DNA of 64,000 bases from Ruminococcus flavefaciens (lineage in GTDB: Bacteria > Bacteroidota > Bacteroidia > Bacteroidales > P3). This document shows positions 52,893 through 61,541 of the stretch, in pieces (position 1 is the stretch's first letter; every line of letters starts with the position of its first letter). The stretch is from assembly GCA_023667315.1 (NCBI GenBank), contig JAMPAI010000006.1, positions 61,358 to 125,357 on the forward strand. Direction: 5' to 3'. The notes under the pieces are model-generated. The model ran no database searches, had not been told where the DNA came from, and saw only the letters and a list, made by a program, of their open reading frames with translations. Both the position numbers and the translations under genes were made by a program.

Positions 52893-55124
52893 ATGAAGGG
52901 GTACTCACCTCAAACGATGGAATCCTTTACATTGGATGTCCGTACGCCGAACGTGAGTGCTATTAAGATGGCCGTTCTTTTGGAAAGCATGGGAGTAGAT
53001 AATTACTACTTCATGCTGAAACTAATCGATAAAGATCTACAAGGTGTGGACCCATATGATGAGGAAAATCTGACGGATGAATTGAAACTGAAGATTTTCC
53101 TTGAATGCTCCAAAAACCGTTGGTATTTTTATCGTGAAGTCTACCGCGTTGTAGAAAACGGTGCATCTACCGGCATTGGTGGTGGTAGTCCTTTTATTTT
53201 TAACCGTGGTAACTTGGCATATCTATGGGCAATGGAGATGAATCTCTGTACATACCTAATCATGCCTCGTCAGACGGGTAAAACGTGGGCGGCAATCGCT
53301 GACTACACTTGGACATATCACTTCGTTCGCGGTTCTACGCTATTACACTTTAATAAGAATCAGAAAGACTCCAACGACAACATTCGCCGTATTCAGCAGT
53401 CGATTCAGATGCTCCCCAAGTGGATGCAGCATAGTAACATCGACAACCTGGAAGGCTCTGAGAAGAGAACTGTTCGTAACAATGAAAAGACTGTTCGAAA
53501 TACGATTGGATCTTGCATCGAAGCGATGGCATCTGCTGGTAATGAGTCTAAGGCCGATGCAATCGCCCGTGGTCGTACTTCTAGTAAGATTTGGTACGAC
53601 GAAATGGCTTTTATTTTCTTCAACGAAACCATTTATGACGCCGCAACGCCTGCTTACGAAAAGGCCCGTGAATTGGCTGAAATGAATGGCGCTCCGTATG
53701 CAATCAGCATCACTACAACTCCTGGTGACCTTGCTACTCCCCATGGAGCCTGGGCGTATAAGATGATGAGCGATTCTGTCATCTTCCGTGAAGAGATGTA
53801 TGGATGGTCTGCCAAGAAGCTGAACAACCGCGTCAATCATCCGCAGGACAAAGTCCCGTTCTTATTCATTCAGTATAGTTACTTGCAGCTTGGTGAGACT
53901 GAAGATTGGTATCTGGATCGTTACAAGAAGATGCATAATCCGATCAGAGCTCGTCGTGAATACCTGCTCGAATGGATGAACACCAACGGCAACTCTCCGT
54001 TTGATCCGGATGACGTTGATACGATTGGTGAAATCTCTCGCCAGCGTGATCTGAACGTTCAGGTAGTTCGTATCAATAAGTATTATGAGATGCGGGTCTA
54101 TGATGAATATCACGGACGGAAACCTGTTATCATCGGTTGCGACGTCTCTACCGGTCGTGGACGCGACTCCAGTACTATGGTTGTCGTACATCCTGAGACA
54201 CTACTGCCATTGGCTATCTTTAAGAGTAATATGATCGACTCGAAACCATTCCGAAAAGTGATACAGACAGTAGTCACTCGAATGTACCCGAACTGTATCC
54301 TGGCAATCGAAAACAACGCAATCGGTGCACAGTTGATCTCCGAAATTCTGGATAGTCCCATTGGTCGTTGTCTGTATAAAGAGAGAAAGAAGAAAACAAA
54401 AGAATACGGTGCAAATCCCGTTACCTCCAAGAAACGCAAAGTGGATGACATCGTATATGGATTTGAGACTTCTTCTACTACTCGTCCGCAGATGACGGAG
54501 ATGCTGGAATCTATCGTTCATAACTCTCCCAATCATCTTGGGTTCCAAGAGCTGTATGAAGAGATTCGATTCCTTGAATTGCGCAATGGGCGTATCGATC
54601 ATGGTCCTGCAACCCACGACGACGTTGTCATGGCTTATATGGGCGCCCTTTGGGTTGTCCGTTATGGTACTGGTCTTAAGGGACGCGGTATTTACTACAA
54701 CATCGACGACGGTATGGATGATCTGGAAGAAATCCGGAGAGATTCTGCAGATGCTATGCGCACTGCAGCAAGGATTCTAAAAGATCGTGGCAGGGCTAAG
54801 ACTGATGAGGAAAAAGCTGAAGAAGAACTCATTGACTATATGACGCGAGAGCATCATGTACAGAGTTCTGAAGACTTAGCTCATGCTGAAAGAATGTCCT
54901 ACTTCCAGGAACTTGATCGCATTCAGGGTATTCTTGTAGAGGAAGACGAGCCTGAATTCCATGTTTCGCAAGAAACTGAGAATCTGCTCCTCCGTAATTA
55001 TCACGCTTTAATGAACATGGACCCCTATGCTGACGACCCGGTGCAAGGTTTGCTCAATCTCCCCTTGGCTAGTCGGGGAGGACCGGATAGTGGCGGGAGT
55101 TTCATGGATGCCTACCGGTGGTAG
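52893..55124 (+). CDS. terminase large subunit (DNA-packaging ATPase/nuclease)
   Basis: ATG 52893 behind AAAGGAAG. The ATPase has Walker A RQTGKT at 126-131 and Walker B IWYDEMAF with D236-E237, then the coupling segment SITTTPGD. The nuclease half has IIGCDVSTG with D417, LAIENNAIG (~470) and THDDVVMAY at ~574-577, the three acidic positions of the RNase H-like domain. At 743 residues it is slightly long; the extra C-terminal ~100 residues are helical. It cuts and pumps DNA into the procapsid. No small terminase is evident nearby. Confidence 0.93.
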   Translation: MKGYSPQTMESFTLDVRTPNVSAIKMAVLLESMGVDNYYFMLKLIDKDLQGVDPYDEENLTDELKLKIFLECSKNRWYFYREVYRVVENGASTGIGGGSPFIFNRGNLAYLWAMEMNLCTYLIMPRQTGKTWAAIADYTWTYHFVRGSTLLHFNKNQKDSNDNIRRIQQSIQMLPKWMQHSNIDNLEGSEKRTVRNNEKTVRNTIGSCIEAMASAGNESKADAIARGRTSSKIWYDEMAFIFFNETIYDAATPAYEKARELAEMNGAPYAISITTTPGDLATPHGAWAYKMMSDSVIFREEMYGWSAKKLNNRVNHPQDKVPFLFIQYSYLQLGETEDWYLDRYKKMHNPIRARREYLLEWMNTNGNSPFDPDDVDTIGEISRQRDLNVQVVRINKYYEMRVYDEYHGRKPVIIGCDVSTGRGRDSSTMVVVHPETLLPLAIFKSNMIDSKPFRKVIQTVVTRMYPNCILAIENNAIGAQLISEILDSPIGRCLYKERKKKTKEYGANPVTSKKRKVDDIVYGFETSSTTRPQMTEMLESIVHNSPNHLGFQELYEEIRFLELRNGRIDHGPATHDDVVMAYMGALWVVRYGTGLKGRGIYYNIDDGMDDLEEIRRDSADAMRTAARILKDRGRAKTDEEKAEEELIDYMTREHHVQSSEDLAHAERMSYFQELDRIQGILVEEDEPEFHVSQETENLLLRNYHALMNMDPYADDPVQGLLNLPLASRGGPDSGGSFMDAYRW

Positions 55125-55139
55125 ACCGGCAATAAGGGA

Positions 55140-55170
55140 AGAGGGTGGCGCAATGCCACCCTCTTTTTAC
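55140..55170 (+). terminator. intrinsic terminator
   Basis: Stem AGAGGGTGGC / GCCACCCTCT, loop GCAAT, then TTTT. Confidence 0.93.
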
Positions 55171-55179
55171 CCCTCCGCA

Positions 55180-55193
55180 ACAAACATATAACG
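55180..55193 (+). promoter_or_regulatory. shared 14-mer ACAAACATATAACG
   Basis: Identical 14 bases occur at 34328-34341, also upstream of the first gene of a + strand unit. CATATAAC may be a -10-type box of a second promoter class. Located between a terminator and the appendage gene at 55253. Confidence 0.5.
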
Positions 55194-55252
55194 AGAGAAA
55201 TGCTCTCAGTGACCATATATCGAATCTTAATCTCAATGGAGGTGAATACATT

Positions 55253-55942
55253 GTGGCAATTGTGAAACAGCGAATCTATCAGAAGTTCGGAGAAGGTCCG
55301 AAAGACTATAAGATCGTACACATTGAAACGTCTAGCGACATTGTTATGAGACCTGATAAGCTGAACGATGAAGGCGATCAAATGTCGGTCGAAGAGGCTA
55401 TGCTGATCATCGAAAAATTTCTCAAAATTATCTCCGATAGATTCGATGGTGATGGCGTACTGAAACCGGAATACGGCGGCACAGGTGATGATGAGGGTAT
55501 TGCGGATACTGCTAGAAAGCTGTTGAATTCGCATACTTTCATCACTAACCTTGCCAGTGCGGCCGCTGGAAAATTTGATGGCACCCAGGATGTAAGTCTT
55601 GGTGTCACAGGTGTTCTTTCGGCATCACATGGTGGTACCGGTGTATCTTCTTTGGCAGGTGCACTGTACAAGTTTCTTACCGAACCGGATGCTTTAACTT
55701 CCACTGGTTTGGCGGCCAATGACTACGTTGGTATTGCTGATGTCAGTGGAAACAATGGCAAGAAGGTCACAATCCAAGATCTGGCTACATTCATCGCAAC
55801 ACTTATCACCACTAAACCCTACATGCGTCAAAACACTGCTCCCGCCAATACCGAAATTCTCTGGATCGATAGCGGTAACTCCGATATCGTCAAGTACTAT
55901 AACGGTACTTCTTGGGTTGCAATCAAGACTGCATGGGCATAA
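55253..55942 (+). CDS. fibre/appendage protein with shared N-terminal module, 229 aa
   Basis: GTG 55253 behind GGAGGTG. Residues 1-45 (VAIVKQRIYQ .. YKIVHIETSSDIVMRPD) are the same module as the 25.5-28.3 kb fibres. Next come a helix, then PEYGGTGDDEGIADTARKLL and SHGGTGVSSLAGALYKFL, the YGGTG / HGGTG repeats found in phage fibre shafts. It ends in a C-terminal beta domain with TEILWIDSGNSDIVKYYNGTSW, typical of phage tail proteins. Placed 27 kb from its relatives. Confidence 0.75.
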   Translation: MAIVKQRIYQKFGEGPKDYKIVHIETSSDIVMRPDKLNDEGDQMSVEEAMLIIEKFLKIISDRFDGDGVLKPEYGGTGDDEGIADTARKLLNSHTFITNLASAAAGKFDGTQDVSLGVTGVLSASHGGTGVSSLAGALYKFLTEPDALTSTGLAANDYVGIADVSGNNGKKVTIQDLATFIATLITTKPYMRQNTAPANTEILWIDSGNSDIVKYYNGTSWVAIKTAWA

Positions 55943-55961
55943 TAAAGGAGGTTAAATTGTC

Positions 55962-56423
55962 ATGGCTGAAGGAAATATGAATGAGGTCCTCGTTCTGTTG
56001 GGCGATCTCTCCCTCGGGCTCGGTACGAATGACGTAGAGCTCACTAAAACAACTGTCGCCGAACTGAACAAGTTCACGTTCGCAGAGAGTGCAGCATCCA
56101 GCATCATTGACGTGGTCCGGAACCGTACATACGGCCCGAACGTCGCTGAGATGATGAACGATGCATACTTCTATGCACTTGAGAATCTGGATGTGATCCC
56201 GGATAAGGAATTCCAGAAGATCTATGCTCGGTCCCGCAAGGCATTGGAACTGGCAGATGAGACCGAGATGAAAGCAATCCTGAAAGAGGCTGTTGAGAAT
56301 GATATTCCTACCATTACGAATAAGAATACCGTTCTCAATTTCGTCTCTATTCTCTACCGGTTCTGCACCCGTCTGAACGACTACGTCTCTATGAAAGCCA
56401 TCCGTGATAAAGTAGGTGAATAA
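55962..56423 (+). CDS. hypothetical helical protein, 153 aa
   Basis: AAAGGAGG site. Almost entirely helical with no motif recognised. It lies between a fibre gene and the Cys-rich gene, with a two-base gap to the latter, so it is probably co-expressed and may take part in the same structure or modification system. Confidence 0.65.
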   Translation: MAEGNMNEVLVLLGDLSLGLGTNDVELTKTTVAELNKFTFAESAASSIIDVVRNRTYGPNVAEMMNDAYFYALENLDVIPDKEFQKIYARSRKALELADETEMKAILKEAVENDIPTITNKNTVLNFVSILYRFCTRLNDYVSMKAIRDKVGE

Positions 56424-56425
56424 TT

Positions 56426-57244
56426 ATGGCAAGCGGCGGAAATATCGGCTGCGGCTGTGAGGGTTCCTGCTGGGCACAGTGTTCTGAAGACTGCGGTGAT
56501 GGTAGTTGCGTAGGCATGTGCCAACATCAATGCTTCGGATGTGATAACACTTGCGAAGGTCAATGTGAAGATAAATGTGCTACTGCTTGTAGTGGCAAAT
56601 GCTCGGGATGTGGTGGGCAGTGTTCCAATGACTGCACCGGCTGTGGCGGTTGCGACGGTAGCTGTTCTGGATGCGGCGGTTGTGATTACACCTGTTCTGG
56701 TAATTGCGGATCCGATTGTACGGGGTATTGTACGACTACCTGCTCTGGTACATGTGATGGCGGATGCAATGAAACTTGCGTGTCAGGGTGCGCATACACT
56801 TGTAATACAGGATGTAAAGATACCTGTGTATCTGGATGTGCATATACATGCGTAGGCGAATGTATCGGTTGTACCGGATCCTGTCAAGGATGCGATGCAT
56901 GTACGGGGACGTGTAAGGGATACTGCGACAATGGTTGTTCGTCAACCAGCACATCTCAACAGTACAACTCCCTCGGTATTGGCCCGATTGTTGTCGGTAG
57001 CGAAGTGCGTGCTATCCAGACCTGTATCCGTAATGAGATGACTCGACGCGGACGTAGTGCGACTGCTACTGATACTATCACGGCAAATACCCCAGCATTA
57101 CAAGCTGTCATCACCCATATCTACAATGACTGTCGTACCGTTGGTTACAGCGGTGGCGCACCGGCAAATTACCCTCGTGCTGCTGAGGTCAATAGCATGA
57201 TCTCATATATCAAAACCCTATATAGTCAAAATCTCAGGGCATAA
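56426..57244 (+). CDS. 44-cysteine repeat protein with folded C-terminal domain (possible radical SAM substrate)
   Basis: 272 residues. The first ~175 contain 44 Cys, mostly spaced CxxxC with interspersed CxxC (for example CEGQCEDKCATACSGKC, CVSGCAYTC), Gly/Ser/Thr between them and almost no hydrophobics. Residues ~180-272 (QQYNSLGIGPIVVGSEVRAI .. SYIKTLYSQ) form a separate helical domain with two more Cys. There is no signal peptide. A small gene and a radical SAM/SPASM enzyme follow at once. CxxxC repeat proteins beside radical SAM genes are known thioether-peptide substrates; 44 residues in one chain is far larger than usual. It could also be a metal-binding or disulfide-rich appendage. 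Confidence 0.7.
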   Translation: MASGGNIGCGCEGSCWAQCSEDCGDGSCVGMCQHQCFGCDNTCEGQCEDKCATACSGKCSGCGGQCSNDCTGCGGCDGSCSGCGGCDYTCSGNCGSDCTGYCTTTCSGTCDGGCNETCVSGCAYTCNTGCKDTCVSGCAYTCVGECIGCTGSCQGCDACTGTCKGYCDNGCSSTSTSQQYNSLGIGPIVVGSEVRAIQTCIRNEMTRRGRSATATDTITANTPALQAVITHIYNDCRTVGYSGGAPANYPRAAEVNSMISYIKTLYSQNLRA

Positions 57245-57265
57245 TAAATTATGGAGGAAACTATC

Positions 57266-57571
57266 ATGAGCAAGCAAACCATTAAAATTGAAACTGAACT
57301 GTGTACCCGCATCGAGGCGCTTCATCTGGAAACCGAAGCTCGGCGTCAGGTGGTTGTCGGCTGTATCGATTCCGGGATGGATCAGAACAGCGAGAACTTC
57401 AAAAAGTACCATCAGACATACATGGAGTTTTTCACTCTCTATCAGCACGCTAAGCGCGAGCTGGAGGAAACGTACATCCATCCGGTTACCGGTTCCAATT
57501 CTGGTGCACGCTGGAATCTTCAGTACAGCACTGCCGAAGTCACCATCGAGTTCCCCGGTGATAAGAAATGA
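57266..57571 (+). CDS. small partner of the radical SAM enzyme, 101 aa
   Basis: ATG 57266 behind ATGGAGG; its stop overlaps the radical SAM start (ATGA). A helical, Cys-poor protein (EFFTLYQHAKRELEE) of about 100 residues. Radical SAM peptide maturases often have a small precursor-recognition or accessory protein next to them. No RRE winged-helix pattern is evident, so the role is unproven. Confidence 0.6.
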   Translation: MSKQTIKIETELCTRIEALHLETEARRQVVVGCIDSGMDQNSENFKKYHQTYMEFFTLYQHAKRELEETYIHPVTGSNSGARWNLQYSTAEVTIEFPGDKK

Positions 57572-58869
57572 GACCGAAGGTTCAAGAATACCACGACACC
57601 ATCGCCCGGCTATTTCCAGATCCAAATCGATCGGTACGAGCAGTGACATTACAGGTCACAGACTCCTGTAACCTGAGGTGCACATACTGTTATCAAATAT
57701 GCAAACAGTCCCATATTATCGATATTGATACGGCAAAGAAATATCTGCTCCACATTCTGGAAGGAGATAATCCCTATATCAACTTTGATAACACTTGTGG
57801 GATTGTTCTGGAATTTATCGGCGGAGAACCTTTTATTGCTATCGATGTAATCTCTGAGATCACGGAATGGGTATACCAGTACATGATTGACCACAATCAT
57901 CCGTGGATGCACCGTTTTAAGATCTCCATCTGCAGTAATGGAGTTCTGTATTTCGATCCGAAAGTCCAAGCATATCTGAACAAATGGCATCGCATCATGT
58001 CCTTATCGATATCGATCGATGGGTGTAAAGAGCTCCACGATGCATGTCGGATTTTCCCGTCCGGTGAAGGAAGCTATGATATTGCGGCAAAAGCTGCAAA
58101 GGATTGGATCTCTCGGTATGGGGAATTTGGTCTCGGATCCAAAATGACCTTCGCGCCTGAAAATGTTGCCTGGGTCAGTCGAGCCATCATTAATCTCATT
58201 ACAGAGTTCGGTTTCAGATCCATTAACTGTAATTGCTGTTTTGAGGAAGGCTGGACACTTGAGCATGCTCAAATCTTATACCATGAGTTGAATAAAACGA
58301 CAGATTGGTTAGAAGAGCACAATCTCATGGATGATGTGTATATTAGCATCTTCACCGAGACTGGTTTCTGCCCTATGTCGCCGGAAGATAACCGTAACTG
58401 GTGTGGCGGTACCGGTGAAATGATCGCGGTTGACTGGAAAGGTGATATCTATCCATGTATCCGATACATGGAAAGCTCACTCGGAACTGATGCTCCGCCG
58501 CTGATTATCGGAACGGTAGACGGTGGAATACAGGCTACCCAAGAACAGTGCGAACGAGTCCAGTGTCTGCAATGTATCACCAGAAGATCTCAATCGACAG
58601 ATGAATGCTGGAACTGCCCAATCGCATCGGGCTGTGCATGGTGTTCTGGATATAATTATCAAAAGTTTGGCACAGTAAATCATCGAGCCACCTTTATATG
58701 CGTTATGCATAAAGCTCGTGCACTGGCTAATGCATACTTTTGGTATAAGTATCATAAACATCATCCGACTGAACCGTGGAATGATAACTACTGCATTCCT
58801 AATGAATGGGCACTTGAAATCATCGGTGAGGATGAACTGAACAGACTGAAAGCTGTCATGGCTGAATAA
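57568..58869 (+). CDS. radical SAM/SPASM peptide maturase
   Basis: Residues 34-41 (CNLRCTYC) are the CxxxCxxC that holds the [4Fe-4S] cluster binding S-adenosylmethionine; FIGGEP at ~92-97 is the GGE motif. The C-terminal half has a complete SPASM pattern: C-x12-G-x4-C near 279-297, then CWNC-x5-CAWC and a last Cys in FICVMHK, for two auxiliary clusters. This is the architecture of anaerobic sulfatase-maturase and sactipeptide/thioether enzymes. Being coupled to a small protein and a 44-Cys protein, the likely job is cross-linking or otherwise modifying that protein. At 433 residues the enzyme looks intact. Confidence 0.9.
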   Translation: MRPKVQEYHDTIARLFPDPNRSVRAVTLQVTDSCNLRCTYCYQICKQSHIIDIDTAKKYLLHILEGDNPYINFDNTCGIVLEFIGGEPFIAIDVISEITEWVYQYMIDHNHPWMHRFKISICSNGVLYFDPKVQAYLNKWHRIMSLSISIDGCKELHDACRIFPSGEGSYDIAAKAAKDWISRYGEFGLGSKMTFAPENVAWVSRAIINLITEFGFRSINCNCCFEEGWTLEHAQILYHELNKTTDWLEEHNLMDDVYISIFTETGFCPMSPEDNRNWCGGTGEMIAVDWKGDIYPCIRYMESSLGTDAPPLIIGTVDGGIQATQEQCERVQCLQCITRRSQSTDECWNCPIASGCAWCSGYNYQKFGTVNHRATFICVMHKARALANAYFWYKYHKHHPTEPWNDNYCIPNEWALEIIGEDELNRLKAVMAE

Positions 58870-58871
58870 GA

Positions 58872-58907
58872 AATACCCCGGGGATGATCCCCGGGGTATT
58901 CTATTTT
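58872..58907 (+). terminator. intrinsic terminator
   Basis: 13-bp stem AATACCCCGGGGA / TCCCCGGGGTATT, loop TGA, then CTATTTTATC. Confidence 0.92.
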
Positions 58908-58910
58908 ATC

Positions 58911-58921
58911 TATATACTATA
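58911..58921 (+). promoter_or_regulatory. promoter-like motif TATATACTATA
   Basis: Four bases beyond the terminator of the radical SAM unit and 48 bases before the gene at 58969. Confidence 0.65.
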
Positions 58922-58968
58922 AATGGGAATGACAAATGTCATATCTAAATCAAATGGAGGATTTAACC

Positions 58969-59583
58969 ATGAGCTATGTACCTGATACCGGAGTTCCGAC
59001 TCCCGCAATAGCAGACATAAAGTCTTCATGTCCCCGTCCGCTCAAACTTATACACCCTCGAATCATGATCGATGATATAACCGGGTATGTCGCCAATAAA
59101 ATCGCAGTAAAACTTGGGCATATGCCCAATGAAACCATCCCAATCGCATTAGTCAAATTAATAGGTGAACAATTCTTCGGAACAATCGTGTATATGTCCG
59201 AACATGAGATTATGGGAGTTGATCGCCCCAGTGCTCATAGTGTAGCCTGTATGATCAGCCCTGTCGTATTGTATAACGACTATGGTACAATAACATACGA
59301 TATTGTCAATGAGGGCAATGGGACAGTTGTCCCAATCGGAGTTATGCCAGATTTTACAGAATTTTCATCGCACCACACAGACTTTATCCATGGGATACTC
59401 ACCATGCTGGCTAAGACACGTTTTGAACGAGTCGATGGTACCAAAGATTTCGCGCGATACATGGATATCGAACATATCGTTATCGACTGCAACAATTGCG
59501 AGATGATCGACGAAGATGGCTACGATATCTATGACGCTGATGGTTGTGTATGGCGCGGACGCGGTACCGGCGATATGACTTAA
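58969..59583 (+). CDS. hypothetical protein, 204 aa (paralogue of next gene)
   Basis: ATG 58969 behind AAATGGAGG. Shares with the next gene the block IPIALVKLIGEQFFG / TPIAVIKLAGDRAYS and a later F(I/V)..L..L....F..V.. TKDFARYM / TTDFAARLL. An alpha/beta protein of unknown family. Probably an old duplicate pair. Confidence 0.65.
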   Translation: MSYVPDTGVPTPAIADIKSSCPRPLKLIHPRIMIDDITGYVANKIAVKLGHMPNETIPIALVKLIGEQFFGTIVYMSEHEIMGVDRPSAHSVACMISPVVLYNDYGTITYDIVNEGNGTVVPIGVMPDFTEFSSHHTDFIHGILTMLAKTRFERVDGTKDFARYMDIEHIVIDCNNCEMIDEDGYDIYDADGCVWRGRGTGDMT

Positions 59584-59603
59584 CAATGGAGGGATACTAA
59601 ACT

Positions 59604-60161
59604 ATGTGGCCAATTATTAGAATCGGAGACATTAACAAAGAATTTCAAAAACAGTACCATGGCACATTATCCGTCGATTCAGAAAATATCACGCCGATTG
59701 CCGTTATCAAATTAGCAGGCGATCGGGCCTATAGCATCGCAGTGGTGTTGGACTACTTTGATGTCGATGAATATAGCATCGCAGAAGAATTCGGCGGAAA
59801 TCTCCCTGGTATAGCGTTATATCCGATCATCATATCCGATACCAAAGAAGTACCATATCTGAATGATATCACAATTGAACTGTTTACGGAAGGTCGAACC
59901 AAGGACAGATTTGTTAATAAGTTGTGGCAACTGAGATTCGATACAGTGGGTGAATCGGATACCACTGATTTTGCAGCGCGCCTACTAACAACACTCAGGA
60001 TGTCAGCTGATATGCCCATCTACACAATCGAAAATGGACCAGTGCGTATGACTGATCCTAATATTGTGATCGACAGTGTCATTGTCGATGAGAAAGCGGT
60101 ATTAAATTTCGCTGCGGTATGTAAAAATTATCTGAAAACTCATAACATTCAGATGGACTAA
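59604..60161 (+). CDS. hypothetical protein, 185 aa (paralogue of previous gene)
   Basis: ATGGAGGG site. Matches the previous gene in the strand pair and helix pattern described there. No motif for a function. It ends before a convergent terminator. Confidence 0.65.
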   Translation: MWPIIRIGDINKEFQKQYHGTLSVDSENITPIAVIKLAGDRAYSIAVVLDYFDVDEYSIAEEFGGNLPGIALYPIIISDTKEVPYLNDITIELFTEGRTKDRFVNKLWQLRFDTVGESDTTDFAARLLTTLRMSADMPIYTIENGPVRMTDPNIVIDSVIVDEKAVLNFAAVCKNYLKTHNIQMD

Positions 60162-60165
60162 TATA

Positions 60166-60201
60166 AAACCCCAGGGGCGTAGTGCCCCTGGGGTTTCTTT
60201 T
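60166..60201. terminator. bidirectional terminator
   Basis: 13-bp stem AAACCCCAGGGGC / GCCCCTGGGGTTT, loop GTAGT; T tract on the right (CTTTTAG) and TTTATAT on the minus strand. It separates convergent genes. Confidence 0.92.
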
Positions 60202-61528
60202 AGTATTTCTCAATCTCCCCAATGTACTCTTTACTTTTTCCATCTCGGATCAGATTCACATCTTTCAACTTCACATATACGCATACGGTATACAATTTAT
60301 TAGGAATCGGATTCAGGATCTCAAGGACTCCATCATCGTGCAGAATACTTCCGATATCCTGCATACTACCATTGGGGAATACTCGAACATGAACCAAATC
60401 GGCAATCTTACCACCACGATCAACGTACTCCTTAACAGTACGAAACACATCTTGATGATACTCTTCCAGAAACGGGATAATCTGTATTGTAGGATCTTCA
60501 TCAGCTTGCGCCTCAATATCAATCTTATTGGTAAGGGAATATCCATTCAATTCCTTCGGCCAGGGCATATCTGCGTAAATTGGAGAAATAAAGGTAACAT
60601 CATCTGGAGTTTCTTCAATATGATGATCGAACCTACCTACATACTCCTTCTTCGTCAAAAATATAAATTCTGACGGAAGATCAGCGCTAAACACGAACTG
60701 GTCGACGATACGAGCACCTAATTCAATTGCTTCACTATTCTCCGGTCCATCCTTGCTCGGGAAACTCGGAACATCGACGTATACATGAAGATCATACTTC
60801 AAGTAAAACATCGGTTTCCCGTTCCCGAGGAATCGCTTGATGATTGGGTATTTGGAAATACTGTTCAGAAACTCAAGGAATTCAGCCGACTCCCAATCCT
60901 TTCCATGGAAGCGTGCAATGTTCCTGATATACTTAATGGGGATCAGAATCGGCACATCTCGGTTTAGAGTAAACTTGGAATTGTGACGGATATTCATCAC
61001 CATATTGGTATAGGTATTTGCCTGACGATTCATGGACTCTTCCATGATCATAATATCGAACTCAACTTTCCAACGCATTCTCCGGAAGTGGAGCTCGAAC
61101 AGATCAGACTGCATGACATCCATGGAATATAGAAGCTTCATTCCAATATTATCATGCTCGGGATCTATCATGTTATAACGATTCAACATGTTTTGTGCAA
61201 ATACCGAATCCTCCACAATCTCGGGAGGTCTGGGATCAATTACCATAAAGGGTTTATCTTTTTTGTAGATATCCTTCATGAAGCTCTTGAAGCTGTTTAA
61301 CGTAGACTGGGTTTTGATGCGGACAAACCGGAAATAGGTCGGCTCAAAAAATGAACAGATCCAATTGTTAAATATTGCGACAAGATTCGCCTGAATATAT
61401 GCAGTATTTTGGATCATCTTGTCATACATGATCTCACTATCATCTGGTTTATCTTCGATGGGATAACTACGACCATTCCATCCAATATCGGCAATGAAAT
61501 CAGTCGGATTATAGATCTTAATAGCCAT
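60200..61528 (-). CDS. hypothetical protein, 442 aa (virion-type)
   Basis: ATG 61528 behind AAGGAGGAT. Begins MAIKIYNPTDFIADIGWNG. Many aromatic residues and mixed secondary structure across the whole length, with no catalytic motif. It sits 14 bases after the DGR reverse transcriptase gene on the same strand, so it may be read from the same transcript; in phages DGRs sit next to tail or receptor-binding genes. Unknown family. Confidence 0.7.
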   Translation of the reverse strand: MAIKIYNPTDFIADIGWNGRSYPIEDKPDDSEIMYDKMIQNTAYIQANLVAIFNNWICSFFEPTYFRFVRIKTQSTLNSFKSFMKDIYKKDKPFMVIDPRPPEIVEDSVFAQNMLNRYNMIDPEHDNIGMKLLYSMDVMQSDLFELHFRRMRWKVEFDIMIMEESMNRQANTYTNMVMNIRHNSKFTLNRDVPILIPIKYIRNIARFHGKDWESAEFLEFLNSISKYPIIKRFLGNGKPMFYLKYDLHVYVDVPSFPSKDGPENSEAIELGARIVDQFVFSADLPSEFIFLTKKEYVGRFDHHIEETPDDVTFISPIYADMPWPKELNGYSLTNKIDIEAQADEDPTIQIIPFLEEYHQDVFRTVKEYVDRGGKIADLVHVRVFPNGSMQDIGSILHDDGVLEILNPIPNKLYTVCVYVKLKDVNLIRDGKSKEYIGEIEKY

Positions 61529-61541
61529 ATACGATCCTCCT

